DNA of 64,000 bases from the NCBI RefSeq assembly GCF_014649755.1, contig NZ_BMTQ01000022.1:1-64000 (forward strand), written 5' to 3'. The notes below the pieces were generated by a model. That model was not told the DNA's origin, did no database searches, and saw only the letters and a program-made list of their open reading frames with translations. Origin of the DNA: Streptomyces litmocidini. Its GTDB lineage: Bacteria > Actinomycetota > Actinomycetes > Streptomycetales > Streptomycetaceae. Shown one piece after another: positions 51,384-59,854 of this stretch. How positions within the stretch are numbered: position 1 is the first letter of the stretch; each line of letters starts with the position of its first letter. The translations under genes were made by a program, and so were the position numbers.

Positions 51384-51773
51384 CTAGTGCGAAGGCGGCA
51401 CGGTGCCCGTGTCGGCCGCGGCGGCGTCGGCGGCGTTCTCCTTGCGGAAGGAGTCGTAGATCTGGAGCAGCACCTGCTTCTGCCGCTCGTTGATCGAGGG
51501 ATCGGCCAGGATGACGGCGCGCGTCTCCAGCTCCTCCCGCTCCTTCTCGTCGAGGATCCCGGCCCGTACGTAGAGCGTCTCGGCGGAGATCCGCAGCGCC
51601 TTCGCGACCTGCTGCAGGACCTCGGCGCTGGGCTTGCGCAGCCCGCGCTCGATCTGGCTGAGGTACGGATTCGACACCCCGGCGGCGTCGGCGAGCTGCC
51701 GCAGGGAGAGCTGCGCGGTCCGCCGCTGCTCGCGGAGGTACTCGCCGAGATTGCCGACGTTGAGCGATGCCAT
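51384..51773 (-). CDS. XRE-family regulator
   Basis: A 129-residue protein with a helix-turn-helix at about 10-65 (LREQRRTAQLSLRQLADAAG, VSNPYLSQIERGLRKPS) and a helical C-terminal part. It sits upstream of the HbhA-like gene and downstream of the palindrome at 51803-51822, so it probably controls itself and hbhA. Confidence 0.88.
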   Translation of the reverse strand: MASLNVGNLGEYLREQRRTAQLSLRQLADAAGVSNPYLSQIERGLRKPSAEVLQQVAKALRISAETLYVRAGILDEKEREELETRAVILADPSINERQKQVLLQIYDSFRKENAADAAAADTGTVPPSH

Positions 51774-51802
51774 GCCCCGACCATGCCAGCCATTGCTAAC
51801 TA

Positions 51803-51822
51803 TTGCAAGCAGGTGCTTGCAA
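51803..51822. promoter_or_regulatory. palindromic operator candidate upstream of the XRE gene
   Basis: TTGCAAGCA, a GG spacer and TGCTTGCAA form a perfect 20-base palindrome 29 bases before the XRE start, in the gap shared with the divergent AraC gene. Confidence 0.7.
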
Positions 51823-51864
51823 AAGTCGCGGCCGCGGCGGGGCGGGCCGTGCCATGCTGGGGGC

Positions 51865-52311
51865 GTGGATCTGGACGATCTGAGACGACTGCGCCGCGCG
51901 CGGGACACGATGGACCGCGACTACGCGTCCCCCCTGGACGTTCCGGCCCTGGCCAGGGTCGCCCTGATGTCGACCGGGCACTTCGCGCGCAGCTTCCGCA
52001 CCGCGTTCGGGGAGACGCCGTACGGCTACCTCATGACCCGCCGCGTGGAGCGGGCGAAGGCGCTGCTGCGGCGGGGGGACCTGAGCGTGACCGAGGTCTG
52101 CTTCGAGGTGGGCTGCACGTCGCTCGGGTCGTTCAGCTCGCGCTTCACCGAGCTGGTCGGCGAGACGCCGAGCGCGTACCGGGCCCGGGCCCACGAGGAG
52201 GGCGCGGCGATGCCGGCGTGCGTCGCCAAGGTGCTCACCCGGCCGGCGAGGAACGGCGGGCCCGCCGAACCGGTCAGGAACGGAGAAGCGGGTCCGGACC
52301 CCTCGCCGTAG
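51865..52311 (+). CDS. AraC-family regulator, DNA-binding domain only
   Basis: A 148-residue protein that is essentially two AraC helix-turn-helix motifs (about 20-105: VPALARVALMSTGHFARSFR and VTEVCFEVGCTSLGSFSSRF) with a short Pro/Arg tail and no ligand domain. The GTG at 51865 is the first sensible start. It is followed 10 bases later by a glyoxalase-like gene, its probable operon partner. Confidence 0.85.
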   Translation: MDLDDLRRLRRARDTMDRDYASPLDVPALARVALMSTGHFARSFRTAFGETPYGYLMTRRVERAKALLRRGDLSVTEVCFEVGCTSLGSFSSRFTELVGETPSAYRARAHEEGAAMPACVAKVLTRPARNGGPAEPVRNGEAGPDPSP

Positions 52312-52321
52312 CGTCGACGGC

Positions 52322-52741
52322 ATGGACAACGACATCAAGCTCTCGCAGTGCTTCGTCACCGTCGACGACGCCGACAAGGCGCTCGGTTTCTACCGCGACG
52401 CCCTGGGCCTGGAGGTCCGCGACGACGTCGGCCACGGGGGGATGCGCTGGGTGACCCTCGGCTCGCCCGCGCAGCCGGACGTGGCGGTCGTCCTGGAGCC
52501 CCCGCTCCCCGACCCCAACGCCTCGGAGGCCGACCGCCGGGCGGTCACGGACCTCCTCGCCAAGGGCCTGCTGCGCGGCGCGATCTTCTCGACGGAGGAC
52601 GTCGACGCCACTTTCGAACGGATCCGGTCGGCCGGCTTCGAGGTCCTCCAGGAGCCGGTCGACCAGCACTACGGCGTTCGCGACTGCGCCTTCCGCGACC
52701 CGGCCGGCAACATGATCCGCTTCGCCCGGTCCACGGCCTGA
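52322..52741 (+). CDS. VOC-family (glyoxalase-like) protein
   Basis: A 139-residue protein with a paired beta-alpha-beta-beta-beta fold: SQCFVTVDDADKALGFYRDA at the start and CAFRDPAGNMIRFAR at the end, carrying likely metal or substrate contacts (Gln, Glu). Members include glyoxalases, dioxygenases and bleomycin-type binding proteins. Pairing with a small AraC regulator is a frequent module; substrate unknown. Confidence 0.85.
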   Translation: MDNDIKLSQCFVTVDDADKALGFYRDALGLEVRDDVGHGGMRWVTLGSPAQPDVAVVLEPPLPDPNASEADRRAVTDLLAKGLLRGAIFSTEDVDATFERIRSAGFEVLQEPVDQHYGVRDCAFRDPAGNMIRFARSTA

Positions 52742-52824
52742 ACCTCCTCGTCGGCCCCCGGCGCCCCGCGCTCGTCCGCTTCGCAATCATCCGTGACGGA
52801 TCGACCCTCGCTACGCTGGCAGGC

Positions 52825-53310
52825 ATGACTTCCATGGCCCCCGCCCGCACCGAACCCGACCTCTCCTACCTCCTCGACCACACCAGCCACGTCCTGCGGA
52901 CGCGGATGGCGGCCGCGCTCGGGGAGATCGGGCTCACCGCGCGGATGCACTGCGTGCTGGTGCACGCCCTGGAGGAGGAGCGGACGCAGGCGCAGCTCGC
53001 CGAGATCGGGGACATGGACAAGACCACGATGGTGGTGACCGTGGACGCCCTGGAGAAGGCCGGGCTCGCCGAGCGCAGGCCGTCGACCACCGACCGCCGG
53101 GCGCGGATCATCGCGGTGACCGAGGCGGGGGCGGAGGTGGCGCGGCAGAGCCAGGAGATCGTCGACGGGGTGCACGAGGGCGCCCTCTCCTCGCTGCCCG
53201 ACGACGAGCGCGAGGTGCTGGTGCGCGCCCTCGGCCGGCTGGCCGCCGGGCATCTGGAGACGCCCGTCGAGAGCCCCAGGCCCGCACGCCGGGCCCGTCA
53301 GCGGGGATGA
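52825..53310 (+). CDS. MarR-family regulator
   Basis: A 161-residue winged-helix regulator (wHTH at about 45-105: TQAQLAEIGDMDKTTMVVTV, LEKAGLAERRPSTTDRRARI). TACGCT lies seven bases before the ATG (leaderless). It precedes, in the same direction, a 14-helix drug exporter, so it is the likely local repressor released by a drug or phenolic ligand. Confidence 0.9.
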   Translation: MTSMAPARTEPDLSYLLDHTSHVLRTRMAAALGEIGLTARMHCVLVHALEEERTQAQLAEIGDMDKTTMVVTVDALEKAGLAERRPSTTDRRARIIAVTEAGAEVARQSQEIVDGVHEGALSSLPDDEREVLVRALGRLAAGHLETPVESPRPARRARQRG

Positions 53311-53363
53311 GGCCCCCACTCCTCCCGTAAAAAATAGTCTGCAACAAAACAATCTGTTAGCGT

Positions 53364-53393
53364 CTCTCCTGTCACCTCCGTCGGACAGGAGAG
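53364..53393 (+). promoter_or_regulatory. hairpin covering the exporter ribosome-binding site
   Basis: CTCTCCTGTC (53364-53373) and GACAGGAGAG (53384-53393) form a perfect ten-base-pair stem. The second arm contains the GGAGAG ribosome site just before the exporter ATG at 53399. An A+T-rich stretch with direct repeats (AGTCTGCAAC and AATCTGTTAG, about 53336-53360) lies upstream and probably holds the promoter and operator. Confidence 0.65.
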
Positions 53394-53398
53394 TCCCC

Positions 53399-54826
53399 AT
53401 GCGCACGCCCACCGGCCCCCGCCTCGCCCTCGGCGTCCTCGCCACCGGCATGCTGATGACGGTGCTCGACGGCAGCATCGTCACCGTCGCCATGCCCGCC
53501 ATCCAGCACGACCTCGGCTTCACCCCCGTCGGCCTCAGCTGGGTCGTCAACGCCTACCTGATCGCCTTCGGCTCGCTCCTCCTCCTCGCCGGCCGGCTCG
53601 GCGACCTCGTCGGCCGCAAGCGGATGTTCCTCGCCGGCACCGGGATCTTCACCGCCGCCTCGCTCCTCGCCGGCGTCGCCACCTCCCCCGCCGTCCTCGT
53701 CGCCGCCCGTTTCCTCCAGGGCGTCGGCAGCGCGACGGCCTCCGCCGTCGGCCTCGGCATCCTCGTCACCCTCTTCACCGAACCCCGCGAACGCGCCCGC
53801 GCCATCGCCGTGTTCAGCTTCACCGGCGCCGCCGGCGCCTCCCTCGGCCAGGTCCTCGGCGGCGTCCTCACCGACGCCCTCGCCTGGAACTGGATCTTCT
53901 TCATCAACCTGCCCATCGGCGCCGCCACCGTCCTCGTCGCCCTCCGCGCCCTCCCCGCCGACCGCGCCCGGGGCCTGAGCGCCGGTGCCGACGTCCTCGG
54001 CGCGCTGCTCGTGACCGCCGGCCTCATGACCGGGATCTACGCCGTCGTCAAGATCGAGGAGCACGGGGCCGGTTCGGCGCACACCCTCGGCTTCGGGGCC
54101 CTCGCCCTCGCCCTCCTGGCCAGCTTCCTGCTCCGCCAGGCGAAGGCCGCACAGCCCCTCATGCCGCTGCGGATCCTCCGCTCCCGCAACGTCGCCGGCG
54201 CGAACGCCGTCCAGATGCTGATGGTCGCCGCGCTCTTCTCCTTCCAGGTCCTCGTCGCCCTCTACCTGCAGAAGGTCCTCGGGTACGGGGCCGCCGGAAC
54301 CGGCTTCGCGATGCTGCCCGCCGCGCTCGTCATCGGCGCCGTCTCGCTCGGCGTCTCGGCCCCCCTCATCGCCCGCTTCGGCGAGCGGAACGTCCTGCTC
54401 GCCGGCCTCGTCCTGCTCGTCGGCGTCCTCGGCCTGCTGGCCCGCGTCCCCGTCCACGCCTCGTACGCCACCGACCTGCTCCCCGTGATGCTGCTCGCCG
54501 CCGGCTTCGGCCTCGCGCTCCCCGCCCTCACCGCGCTCGCCATGTCCGGCGCGCGGGAGGCGGACGCCGGTCTGGCCTCCGGCGTCTTCAACACCACCCA
54601 GCAGATCGGCATGGCCCTCGGCGTCGCGGTCCTCTCCACCCTCGCCGCCGCCCGCACCGAGACCCTCACGGCGGCCGGAAAGCCCACCCCCGAGGCGCTG
54701 ACGGGCGGCTACCACCTCGCCTTCGCCGTCGGCGCCGCTCTCCTCCTCCTCGCCCTGACCGTCGCCCTCACCGTCCTGCGCCCCACCTCCGCCGAAAGGG
54801 CCCCGCAGATGACAATGGCGGCATGA
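53399..54826 (+). CDS. DHA2 (EmrB/QacA) family multidrug exporter
   Basis: A 475-residue MFS protein with about 14 transmembrane helices. It shows the motif C-type start LMTVLDGSIVTVAMPAIQHD (about 19-38), motif A GRLGDLVGRKRMFLAG (about 65-80) and GAAGASLGQVLGGVL. It exports hydrophobic drugs in exchange for protons. Located downstream of the marR gene and overlapping the WYL regulator start (ATGA). Confidence 0.9.
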   Translation: MRTPTGPRLALGVLATGMLMTVLDGSIVTVAMPAIQHDLGFTPVGLSWVVNAYLIAFGSLLLLAGRLGDLVGRKRMFLAGTGIFTAASLLAGVATSPAVLVAARFLQGVGSATASAVGLGILVTLFTEPRERARAIAVFSFTGAAGASLGQVLGGVLTDALAWNWIFFINLPIGAATVLVALRALPADRARGLSAGADVLGALLVTAGLMTGIYAVVKIEEHGAGSAHTLGFGALALALLASFLLRQAKAAQPLMPLRILRSRNVAGANAVQMLMVAALFSFQVLVALYLQKVLGYGAAGTGFAMLPAALVIGAVSLGVSAPLIARFGERNVLLAGLVLLVGVLGLLARVPVHASYATDLLPVMLLAAGFGLALPALTALAMSGAREADAGLASGVFNTTQQIGMALGVAVLSTLAAARTETLTAAGKPTPEALTGGYHLAFAVGAALLLLALTVALTVLRPTSAERAPQMTMAA

Positions 54827-55815
54827 GAGCCGACCGACTCGTCGCCGCCCTGCTCTTCCTCCAGACGCGGCAGCGGATCACCGCCGCCGAACTCGCCGCC
54901 GAGCTGGGCGTGTCCGAGCGCACGGCCCGCCGGGACCTCGAAGCGCTCGCGAGCGCCGGGGTCCCGGTGTACTCGCAGGCGGGGCAGGGCGGCGGCTGGT
55001 CGCTCGTCGGCGGAGCCCGTACCGACCTGACCGGCCTGACCGCCCCGGAGATCCGCGCGCTGTTCCTGCTGACCGGGCCCGACGCCGACGCGAGCCCCCA
55101 GACCCGGACCGCCCTCCGCAAGCTCGTACGGGCCCTCCCCGCTCCCCTCCGCGAGGGCGCCGAGGCCGCCGCCCGCGCCGGGATCGCCGACGGCACCGAC
55201 TGGACGGGAGCGGAGGCCGAGGAGGCCCAACTGGCCGCGCTCCAGCGGGCCGTGGTCGAGGCCCGGGAGCTGCGCATCGGGTACGCCCGCCCCGGCCGCG
55301 CGCCCCGCGAGCGGACCGTCCAGCCGCTGGGGATCGCCGCGAAGGCCGGGGTCCGCTACCTCCTCGCGGACACGGCCGACGGCCTGCGGACCTTCCGCGT
55401 CGGCCGGGTCACCTCGGTGGCCGAGACCGGCGCCCCCGCCGAGCGCCCCGAGGGCTTCGACCTCGCCACCGCCTGGCGCGCGCTCGCCGCCCGCATGGAG
55501 GACCGGATGGTCGCCGCGACGGTCCGGGGCCGGGCCGCCCCGGGCACCGAGTCCGTCCTGGAGGGCCTGCTCGGCGGGCGCGTGCGGTACGGGGAGCACG
55601 GCCCGGACGGCTGGACGTCCTTCGAGGCCGACGGCCCCTCCCCCGAGGTGGTCGCCGCCCGGCTGGCCGGGCTCGGCGCCCGCGTGGAGCTCCTCGACCC
55701 GCCGGAGGCGCGGACGGCCCTCGCCCGGATCGGCGCCGAACTCACGGAGTCGTACGGAGGCACTCCGGCAGCTCCGCCTCGTGCACCAGCGCGAGGCGCG
55801 ACACCGCCCGGGTGA
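54823..55815 (+). CDS. HTH-WYL transcription regulator
   Basis: A 330-residue protein with an N-terminal HTH_11 domain (about 1-60: ITAAELAAELGVSERTARRD) and a WYL domain (about 140-225: LRIGYARPGRAPRERTVQPL, GVRYLLADTADG) that binds nucleic acid or small ligands. The C-terminal WCX part extends to about 310. The ATG overlaps the exporter stop, so the two are cotranscribed. Its end overlaps the convergent helR-like gene by 74 bases. Confidence 0.88.
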   Translation: MRADRLVAALLFLQTRQRITAAELAAELGVSERTARRDLEALASAGVPVYSQAGQGGGWSLVGGARTDLTGLTAPEIRALFLLTGPDADASPQTRTALRKLVRALPAPLREGAEAAARAGIADGTDWTGAEAEEAQLAALQRAVVEARELRIGYARPGRAPRERTVQPLGIAAKAGVRYLLADTADGLRTFRVGRVTSVAETGAPAERPEGFDLATAWRALAARMEDRMVAATVRGRAAPGTESVLEGLLGGRVRYGEHGPDGWTSFEADGPSPEVVAARLAGLGARVELLDPPEARTALARIGAELTESYGGTPAAPPRAPARGATPPG

Positions 55816-57742
55816 GCGCCACGTACAGCCGGTTCGGCCCGCGCGCCTCGGCCGCCACGATCGCGGCCGGTTCGACGACCACGACGTGGTCGAACTCCAG
55901 GCCCTTGACGAGGGACGCGGGCAGCACGCTCACCCGTTCCCCGTGCCCCCTCACCCCTTCGGCCACCGCGTCGACGAGGTGGTCGGCCGTGACGACCCCC
56001 ACCGAGCCCTCCGCCGCGAGCGCGGCCCGCACGGCCTCGCGGGCCCCGGCGGCCAGGTCCGTCGTCCGGTGGACCGTCACCTCGCCGCCCCGGCGCACCG
56101 AACGCCCGGCGGGCACGTCGGCGCCGAGCCACGGCAGGACCCGGTTGGCGAGGTCGACGATCGCGGCGGGCACCCGGTGGCCGAGGGTCAGCGGCACGAC
56201 CGGCGCCCCGGGCTTGCCCAGGTGCGCCAGCTGCTCGTCCCAGTCGCGGGCCGCCCACGGGGTGGTGCCCTGGGCGAGGTCCCCGAGGACGGTGAGCGAA
56301 CCGAACTCGGTGCGGCGGGCGATGGCCCGGCACTGCATGGGCGAGAGGTCCTGGGCCTCGTCGACGACGACGTGCCCGTAGCTCTCGGGGCGTTCGATCA
56401 GGCCGGCGAGTTCGTCGAGGAGGACGAGGTCGGCGGCGGTCCAGCGCGCCGAACGGTACGAGCGGGGCGGCCGCGCCCAGCGGAGCACCGCGAACTCCTC
56501 CCCGAACACCGCCGGATCCGTCAGCACCTCGGCGAGGACCTCCTCCGGCGTCGTCCTCGGCCAGCACCGGTCGAGGAACGCCGTCACCGCCCGCGCCCGC
56601 TCGATCCGCCGCGCCCAGGCCGCGCCCATCGGCCCCGAGCGGCGTTCGGCCCGGAGCCGGAGGGCCCGGACGACGCGGGCCCGGACCCGTTCGCGGCCGG
56701 TCGCGTAGGGCGGGGCCTCCTCCCGTACCGCCGAGACGATCGCGGCGAGCTCGGCCGCCGGGAGCCGCCAGTGGTACGAGCCGTCGGGGACGGCCAGGTC
56801 CTCCGACGGGGCCGCGTCGACCCTGCCGTACAGCGCGCGGTGCAGCAGCTCCGCCGTGCGGGCGTCGTGCTTGACCCGGGCCACCGCCTCGTCGTCCTCG
56901 GCCCGGACCGGGTGGCGGGCGATCTCCTCGTCGAGGGTGGCCTGCCGGATCCCGGTCTCGCCGAGCGAGGGCAGCACCTCGGCGATGTACGCGAGGAAGG
57001 CCCGGTGGGGGCCGAGGACGAGGAGGCCGGAGCGGCGGATCCGCTGCGGGTGCGTGTAGAGGAGGTACGCGGCCCGGTGCAGGCCCACGGCGGTCTTGCC
57101 GGTGCCGGGGGCGCCCTGCACGCACAGGGAGGCGGCCGGCCCGGAGCGTACGAGGTCGTCCTGTTCGGGCTGGATGGTGGCCGCGATGTCCCGCATGGGG
57201 CCGACGCGGGGCCGCTCGATCTCCCCGGCGAGGAGGGCGCTGACCGTCCCCGTCCCCGCTCCGCCGTCCGTGAGGCGTTCGTCCTCCAGGGCGGTCAGGT
57301 CCTCGGTCGCGCCGGTGCTGTGGGGGGCCCAGCCGAAGCGGCGGCGGCGCAGGACGCCCTGCGGGTCGTGCGGGCCGGCCTGGTAGTAGGCGCGGGAGAC
57401 GGGTGCGCGCCAGTCGACGACGAGGGGCGGGGCGGCGGGGTGCTCGGCGATCCGGCGGCGGCCGATGTGGTGGACCTGGCCGTCCTCGCGGTCGAGGCGG
57501 CCGAAGAACAGCGGTCCGGGGGGTTGTTCGGCCATCTCCTTGGCGCGGCTGCGCAGGTGGCGGCCGAGCACTTCGGCGTCGGCGCCGGAGGCGGCGACGT
57601 CCTCGCCGGTGACGACCTGTTCGGCCACGTCCTCGGTCATGCGGATCAGGGCGGCGCGGCAGGCGTCGTGGTGGGAGCGTTCGCGGGCGAGTTCTTCGCG
57701 GGCGAGTTCTTCGTGGGCGGGCTCGGGGTCCGGTGACGTCAT
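55742..57742 (-). CDS. helR: HelR/HelD-like RNA polymerase-recycling ATPase
   Basis: A 666-residue superfamily 1 helicase-like ATPase. An N-terminal coiled coil (about 8-85) and the region HIGRRRIAEHPAAPPLVVDW are typical of HelD proteins, which enter RNA polymerase channels. ATPase motifs: Walker A GAPGTGKTAVGLHR (about 214-227), Walker B VVVDEAQDLSPMQ (about 462), QGTTPWA, and motif VI region YVALTRAVSRL. HelR-type proteins release stalled RNA polymerase and can give rifampicin tolerance; that property is not provable here. It follows a TetR gene, with a palindrome between them. Confidence 0.75.
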   Translation of the reverse strand: MTSPDPEPAHEELAREELARERSHHDACRAALIRMTEDVAEQVVTGEDVAASGADAEVLGRHLRSRAKEMAEQPPGPLFFGRLDREDGQVHHIGRRRIAEHPAAPPLVVDWRAPVSRAYYQAGPHDPQGVLRRRRFGWAPHSTGATEDLTALEDERLTDGGAGTGTVSALLAGEIERPRVGPMRDIAATIQPEQDDLVRSGPAASLCVQGAPGTGKTAVGLHRAAYLLYTHPQRIRRSGLLVLGPHRAFLAYIAEVLPSLGETGIRQATLDEEIARHPVRAEDDEAVARVKHDARTAELLHRALYGRVDAAPSEDLAVPDGSYHWRLPAAELAAIVSAVREEAPPYATGRERVRARVVRALRLRAERRSGPMGAAWARRIERARAVTAFLDRCWPRTTPEEVLAEVLTDPAVFGEEFAVLRWARPPRSYRSARWTAADLVLLDELAGLIERPESYGHVVVDEAQDLSPMQCRAIARRTEFGSLTVLGDLAQGTTPWAARDWDEQLAHLGKPGAPVVPLTLGHRVPAAIVDLANRVLPWLGADVPAGRSVRRGGEVTVHRTTDLAAGAREAVRAALAAEGSVGVVTADHLVDAVAEGVRGHGERVSVLPASLVKGLEFDHVVVVEPAAIVAAEARGPNRLYVALTRAVSRLALVHEAELPECLRTTP

Positions 57743-57759
57743 TCCGTCGAGCCTAACGG

Positions 57760-57782
57760 AAAACGTTACCGAGTTACGTTTT
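57760..57782. promoter_or_regulatory. TetR-type operator upstream of helR
   Basis: AAAACGTTAC and GTTACGTTTT, separated by CGA, form an inverted repeat with 9 of 10 positions matching, 18 bases before the helR start and 20 bases after tetR ends. It stands out as A+T-rich in a G+C-rich region. Confidence 0.7.
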
Positions 57783-57802
57783 TTACCTGGTCATAGGAGT
57801 GG

Positions 57803-58435
57803 TCAGTACGGCAGCCCCTCCCGCAACGACCGGAAGGCCGCCCCCGCCGCCGCCACCGCGTCCCCCGCCACCGCGTCCACCGCCTCGCCGGCCATCAGCC
57901 GCGCCACGTTCTCGTTCGCCAGGACCCGCAGCACGGCCACGACCTGCCCGGCCGCGAGCCGCGCCACCAGCGGATCGCCGCCCAGCGCCCGCGCGAGGAC
58001 CTCCTCCGAGCGCTGCTGGTAGCCGTGGACGCCGGCGAGCAGGGCCGGAGTCCCGTACAGGAGCCGGTGGTACGCCAGGACCGCCGGCACGTCACAGAGC
58101 CCGGTGACCGGATCGCGCCGCTCCAGCCCGTCCAGGAGGTGCGCGTACAGCGCGTCGAGCGGCGCCGCGCCCCGGGCCCGCCCGGCCTCCACCACCCGCG
58201 CCGACTCGTCCTCGTGGTCGGCGAACCGGTGCAGGACCAGGTCCTCCTTGGCGGGGAAGTACCGGAAGAGGGTCGGCTTCGAGACCTCGGCGGCGGCGGC
58301 CACCTCCGCGACGGACACCGCGTCGAAGCCCTTCTCCAGGAAGAGCGCGATGGCCGCGTCCGACAGGGCCTGCCGGGTCCGCGCCTTCTTCCGCTCGCGA
58401 AGACCGGCCGGCCCGGTCACACCGTCCTCCGCCAC
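57803..58435 (-). CDS. TetR-family regulator
   Basis: A 210-residue repressor with the N-terminal helix-turn-helix (about 15-60: RTRQALSDAAIALFLEKGFD, VAEVAAAAEVSKPTLFRYFP) and a helical ligand domain. The GTG at 58435 has AGGAGG six bases upstream; a second GTG at 58420 also has GGAGG. It lies upstream of helR and probably binds the palindrome between them. Confidence 0.9.
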   Translation of the reverse strand: MAEDGVTGPAGLRERKKARTRQALSDAAIALFLEKGFDAVSVAEVAAAAEVSKPTLFRYFPAKEDLVLHRFADHEDESARVVEAGRARGAAPLDALYAHLLDGLERRDPVTGLCDVPAVLAYHRLLYGTPALLAGVHGYQQRSEEVLARALGGDPLVARLAAGQVVAVLRVLANENVARLMAGEAVDAVAGDAVAAAGAAFRSLREGLPY

Positions 58436-58491
58436 CGGGCGCCTCCTTCGTAGGACGCCATCCTAGGACGCCCGCCCGACCGCCCCCGGCC

Positions 58492-59739
58492 TCAGAAGAC
58501 GTCGGGCGAGAAGGGCCGCAGCGGGGTGCGGAACAGCAGATCGGCACGGGCGGCCGCGCCGGGCGTCAGCTCCTCCACGCGCCCCAGCCGGGACAGCCGT
58601 ACCGCCGACTCGTCGCCGAACGCGAGCGGGCCCACCTCCGCGACGTCGAGGGCGAGATCGGCCGACGCGGTCGTACGGACACAGGCCGCGCCCGCCGGGG
58701 AGGCGTCGAGCCGGAAGCGCCCGCCCGCGAGCCCGCCGGCGTCCCGCACCTCCAGGACCAGGCCCCCCTCCACCGGATACGTCCGGCCCTCCAGGACCCG
58801 GACCACGTCCAGGACCCGGACCCACAGCATGTCCGCGTACGTCAGCATCCTGGCCGCGCGCGGATCGGGCAGCAGCAGCGGCAGCAGGTCGTCGGGCGAC
58901 CGGTAGCCGGAGCGGACCGTGGCGATCCAGTCGATCGAGCAGAGGTAGTGCCACAGGGCGCGCTCGGCGGCCGGGGTGACGGCCATGAGGTCCCGCACGG
59001 TCGCCGTGTTCAGCGGGCGCTTCGCGTCGTCCCACTTGTCGTCGGCGGTGTACGCGACGTACCCCTCGACCTCGCCGGCCTCCGACCGGTACACCGCGTA
59101 GTACGGCTCCCGCCACGAGGCGATGGTCTGGGGGACGAGACCGGTGCTCCTCTCCCAGTCGCGCCTGTCGCGGTTCGTGACCCCGGCGCGGACGCCGGCC
59201 AGCCGGCGGTGCACCTCGGGACCCACCTTGCGGATCTCGGCGCCGTCCGTCAGGTCGATCCGGCCGCCGTCCTCCGGACGGCCCGAGCGGCGCGGGTCCA
59301 GACCGGCCCGGTTCACGTCGACGCTCCACTCGGCGGTCCAGCTCGCCGGACCGAAACCGAACCGCCCGTAGATCGGGTACTCGGCGGCGATCAGCGTCGC
59401 GATCGCGTCGCCCCGCTCCTTCGCGGCGGCGAGGTCCGCGGCCATCATCCGGCTCAGCAACCCGCGCCTGCGGTGCGTCGGCGAGACCGTGACCTGGGTG
59501 ATCGCGTCGGCGGTCAGACCGCCCCCGCCGACCGTGCTGACCTCCTGGCGGAAGGAGCGGAAGGTGGCGACGATCCGGTCCCGGTCGAAGGCGCCGAGCG
59601 TCCGCGCCAGGTCCGCGTGGGCCAGCCGGTCCGCGGCCTCCTCGTCGGAGACGACCGGGACCTTCAGGAACCCGGTGCGCAGCGCCCGCTGCCAGTCGGG
59701 GAACTCGGACTCCGTCACCGTGCGCACATCGACAGTCAT
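58492..59739 (-). CDS. Eis-like GNAT N-acetyltransferase
   Basis: A 415-residue protein with the tripartite Eis architecture: GNAT domain 1 (about 1-150, acetyl-CoA loop VTVSPTHRRRGLLSRMM), a degenerate central GNAT (about 160-290) and a C-terminal SCP-like domain (about 300-415) ending in the free carboxylate of DVF, which in Eis enters the active site. Eis proteins acetylate aminoglycosides at several amines and also lysines; native substrate unknown. Confidence 0.87.
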   Translation of the reverse strand: MTVDVRTVTESEFPDWQRALRTGFLKVPVVSDEEAADRLAHADLARTLGAFDRDRIVATFRSFRQEVSTVGGGGLTADAITQVTVSPTHRRRGLLSRMMAADLAAAKERGDAIATLIAAEYPIYGRFGFGPASWTAEWSVDVNRAGLDPRRSGRPEDGGRIDLTDGAEIRKVGPEVHRRLAGVRAGVTNRDRRDWERSTGLVPQTIASWREPYYAVYRSEAGEVEGYVAYTADDKWDDAKRPLNTATVRDLMAVTPAAERALWHYLCSIDWIATVRSGYRSPDDLLPLLLPDPRAARMLTYADMLWVRVLDVVRVLEGRTYPVEGGLVLEVRDAGGLAGGRFRLDASPAGAACVRTTASADLALDVAEVGPLAFGDESAVRLSRLGRVEELTPGAAARADLLFRTPLRPFSPDVF

Positions 59740-59854
59740 CCGCCGACCCTACGCACGGCGCGCCGGGCCCCGCACCCGGGTTTTCCGGTCCCGGCCCCGG
59801 CCCTCCGCCCGGACCCCGCACCCGGGTCCCCCCGGCCCCGGTCTCCGTCCCCGG

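Noticed and set aside
55781..57736. A 651-codon open frame on the plus strand opposite the helR-like gene, and many similar long frames elsewhere.
   Set aside because: Its composition is an artefact of high G+C on the strand opposite a real gene; it lacks motifs and the helR frame has clear ATPase motifs.
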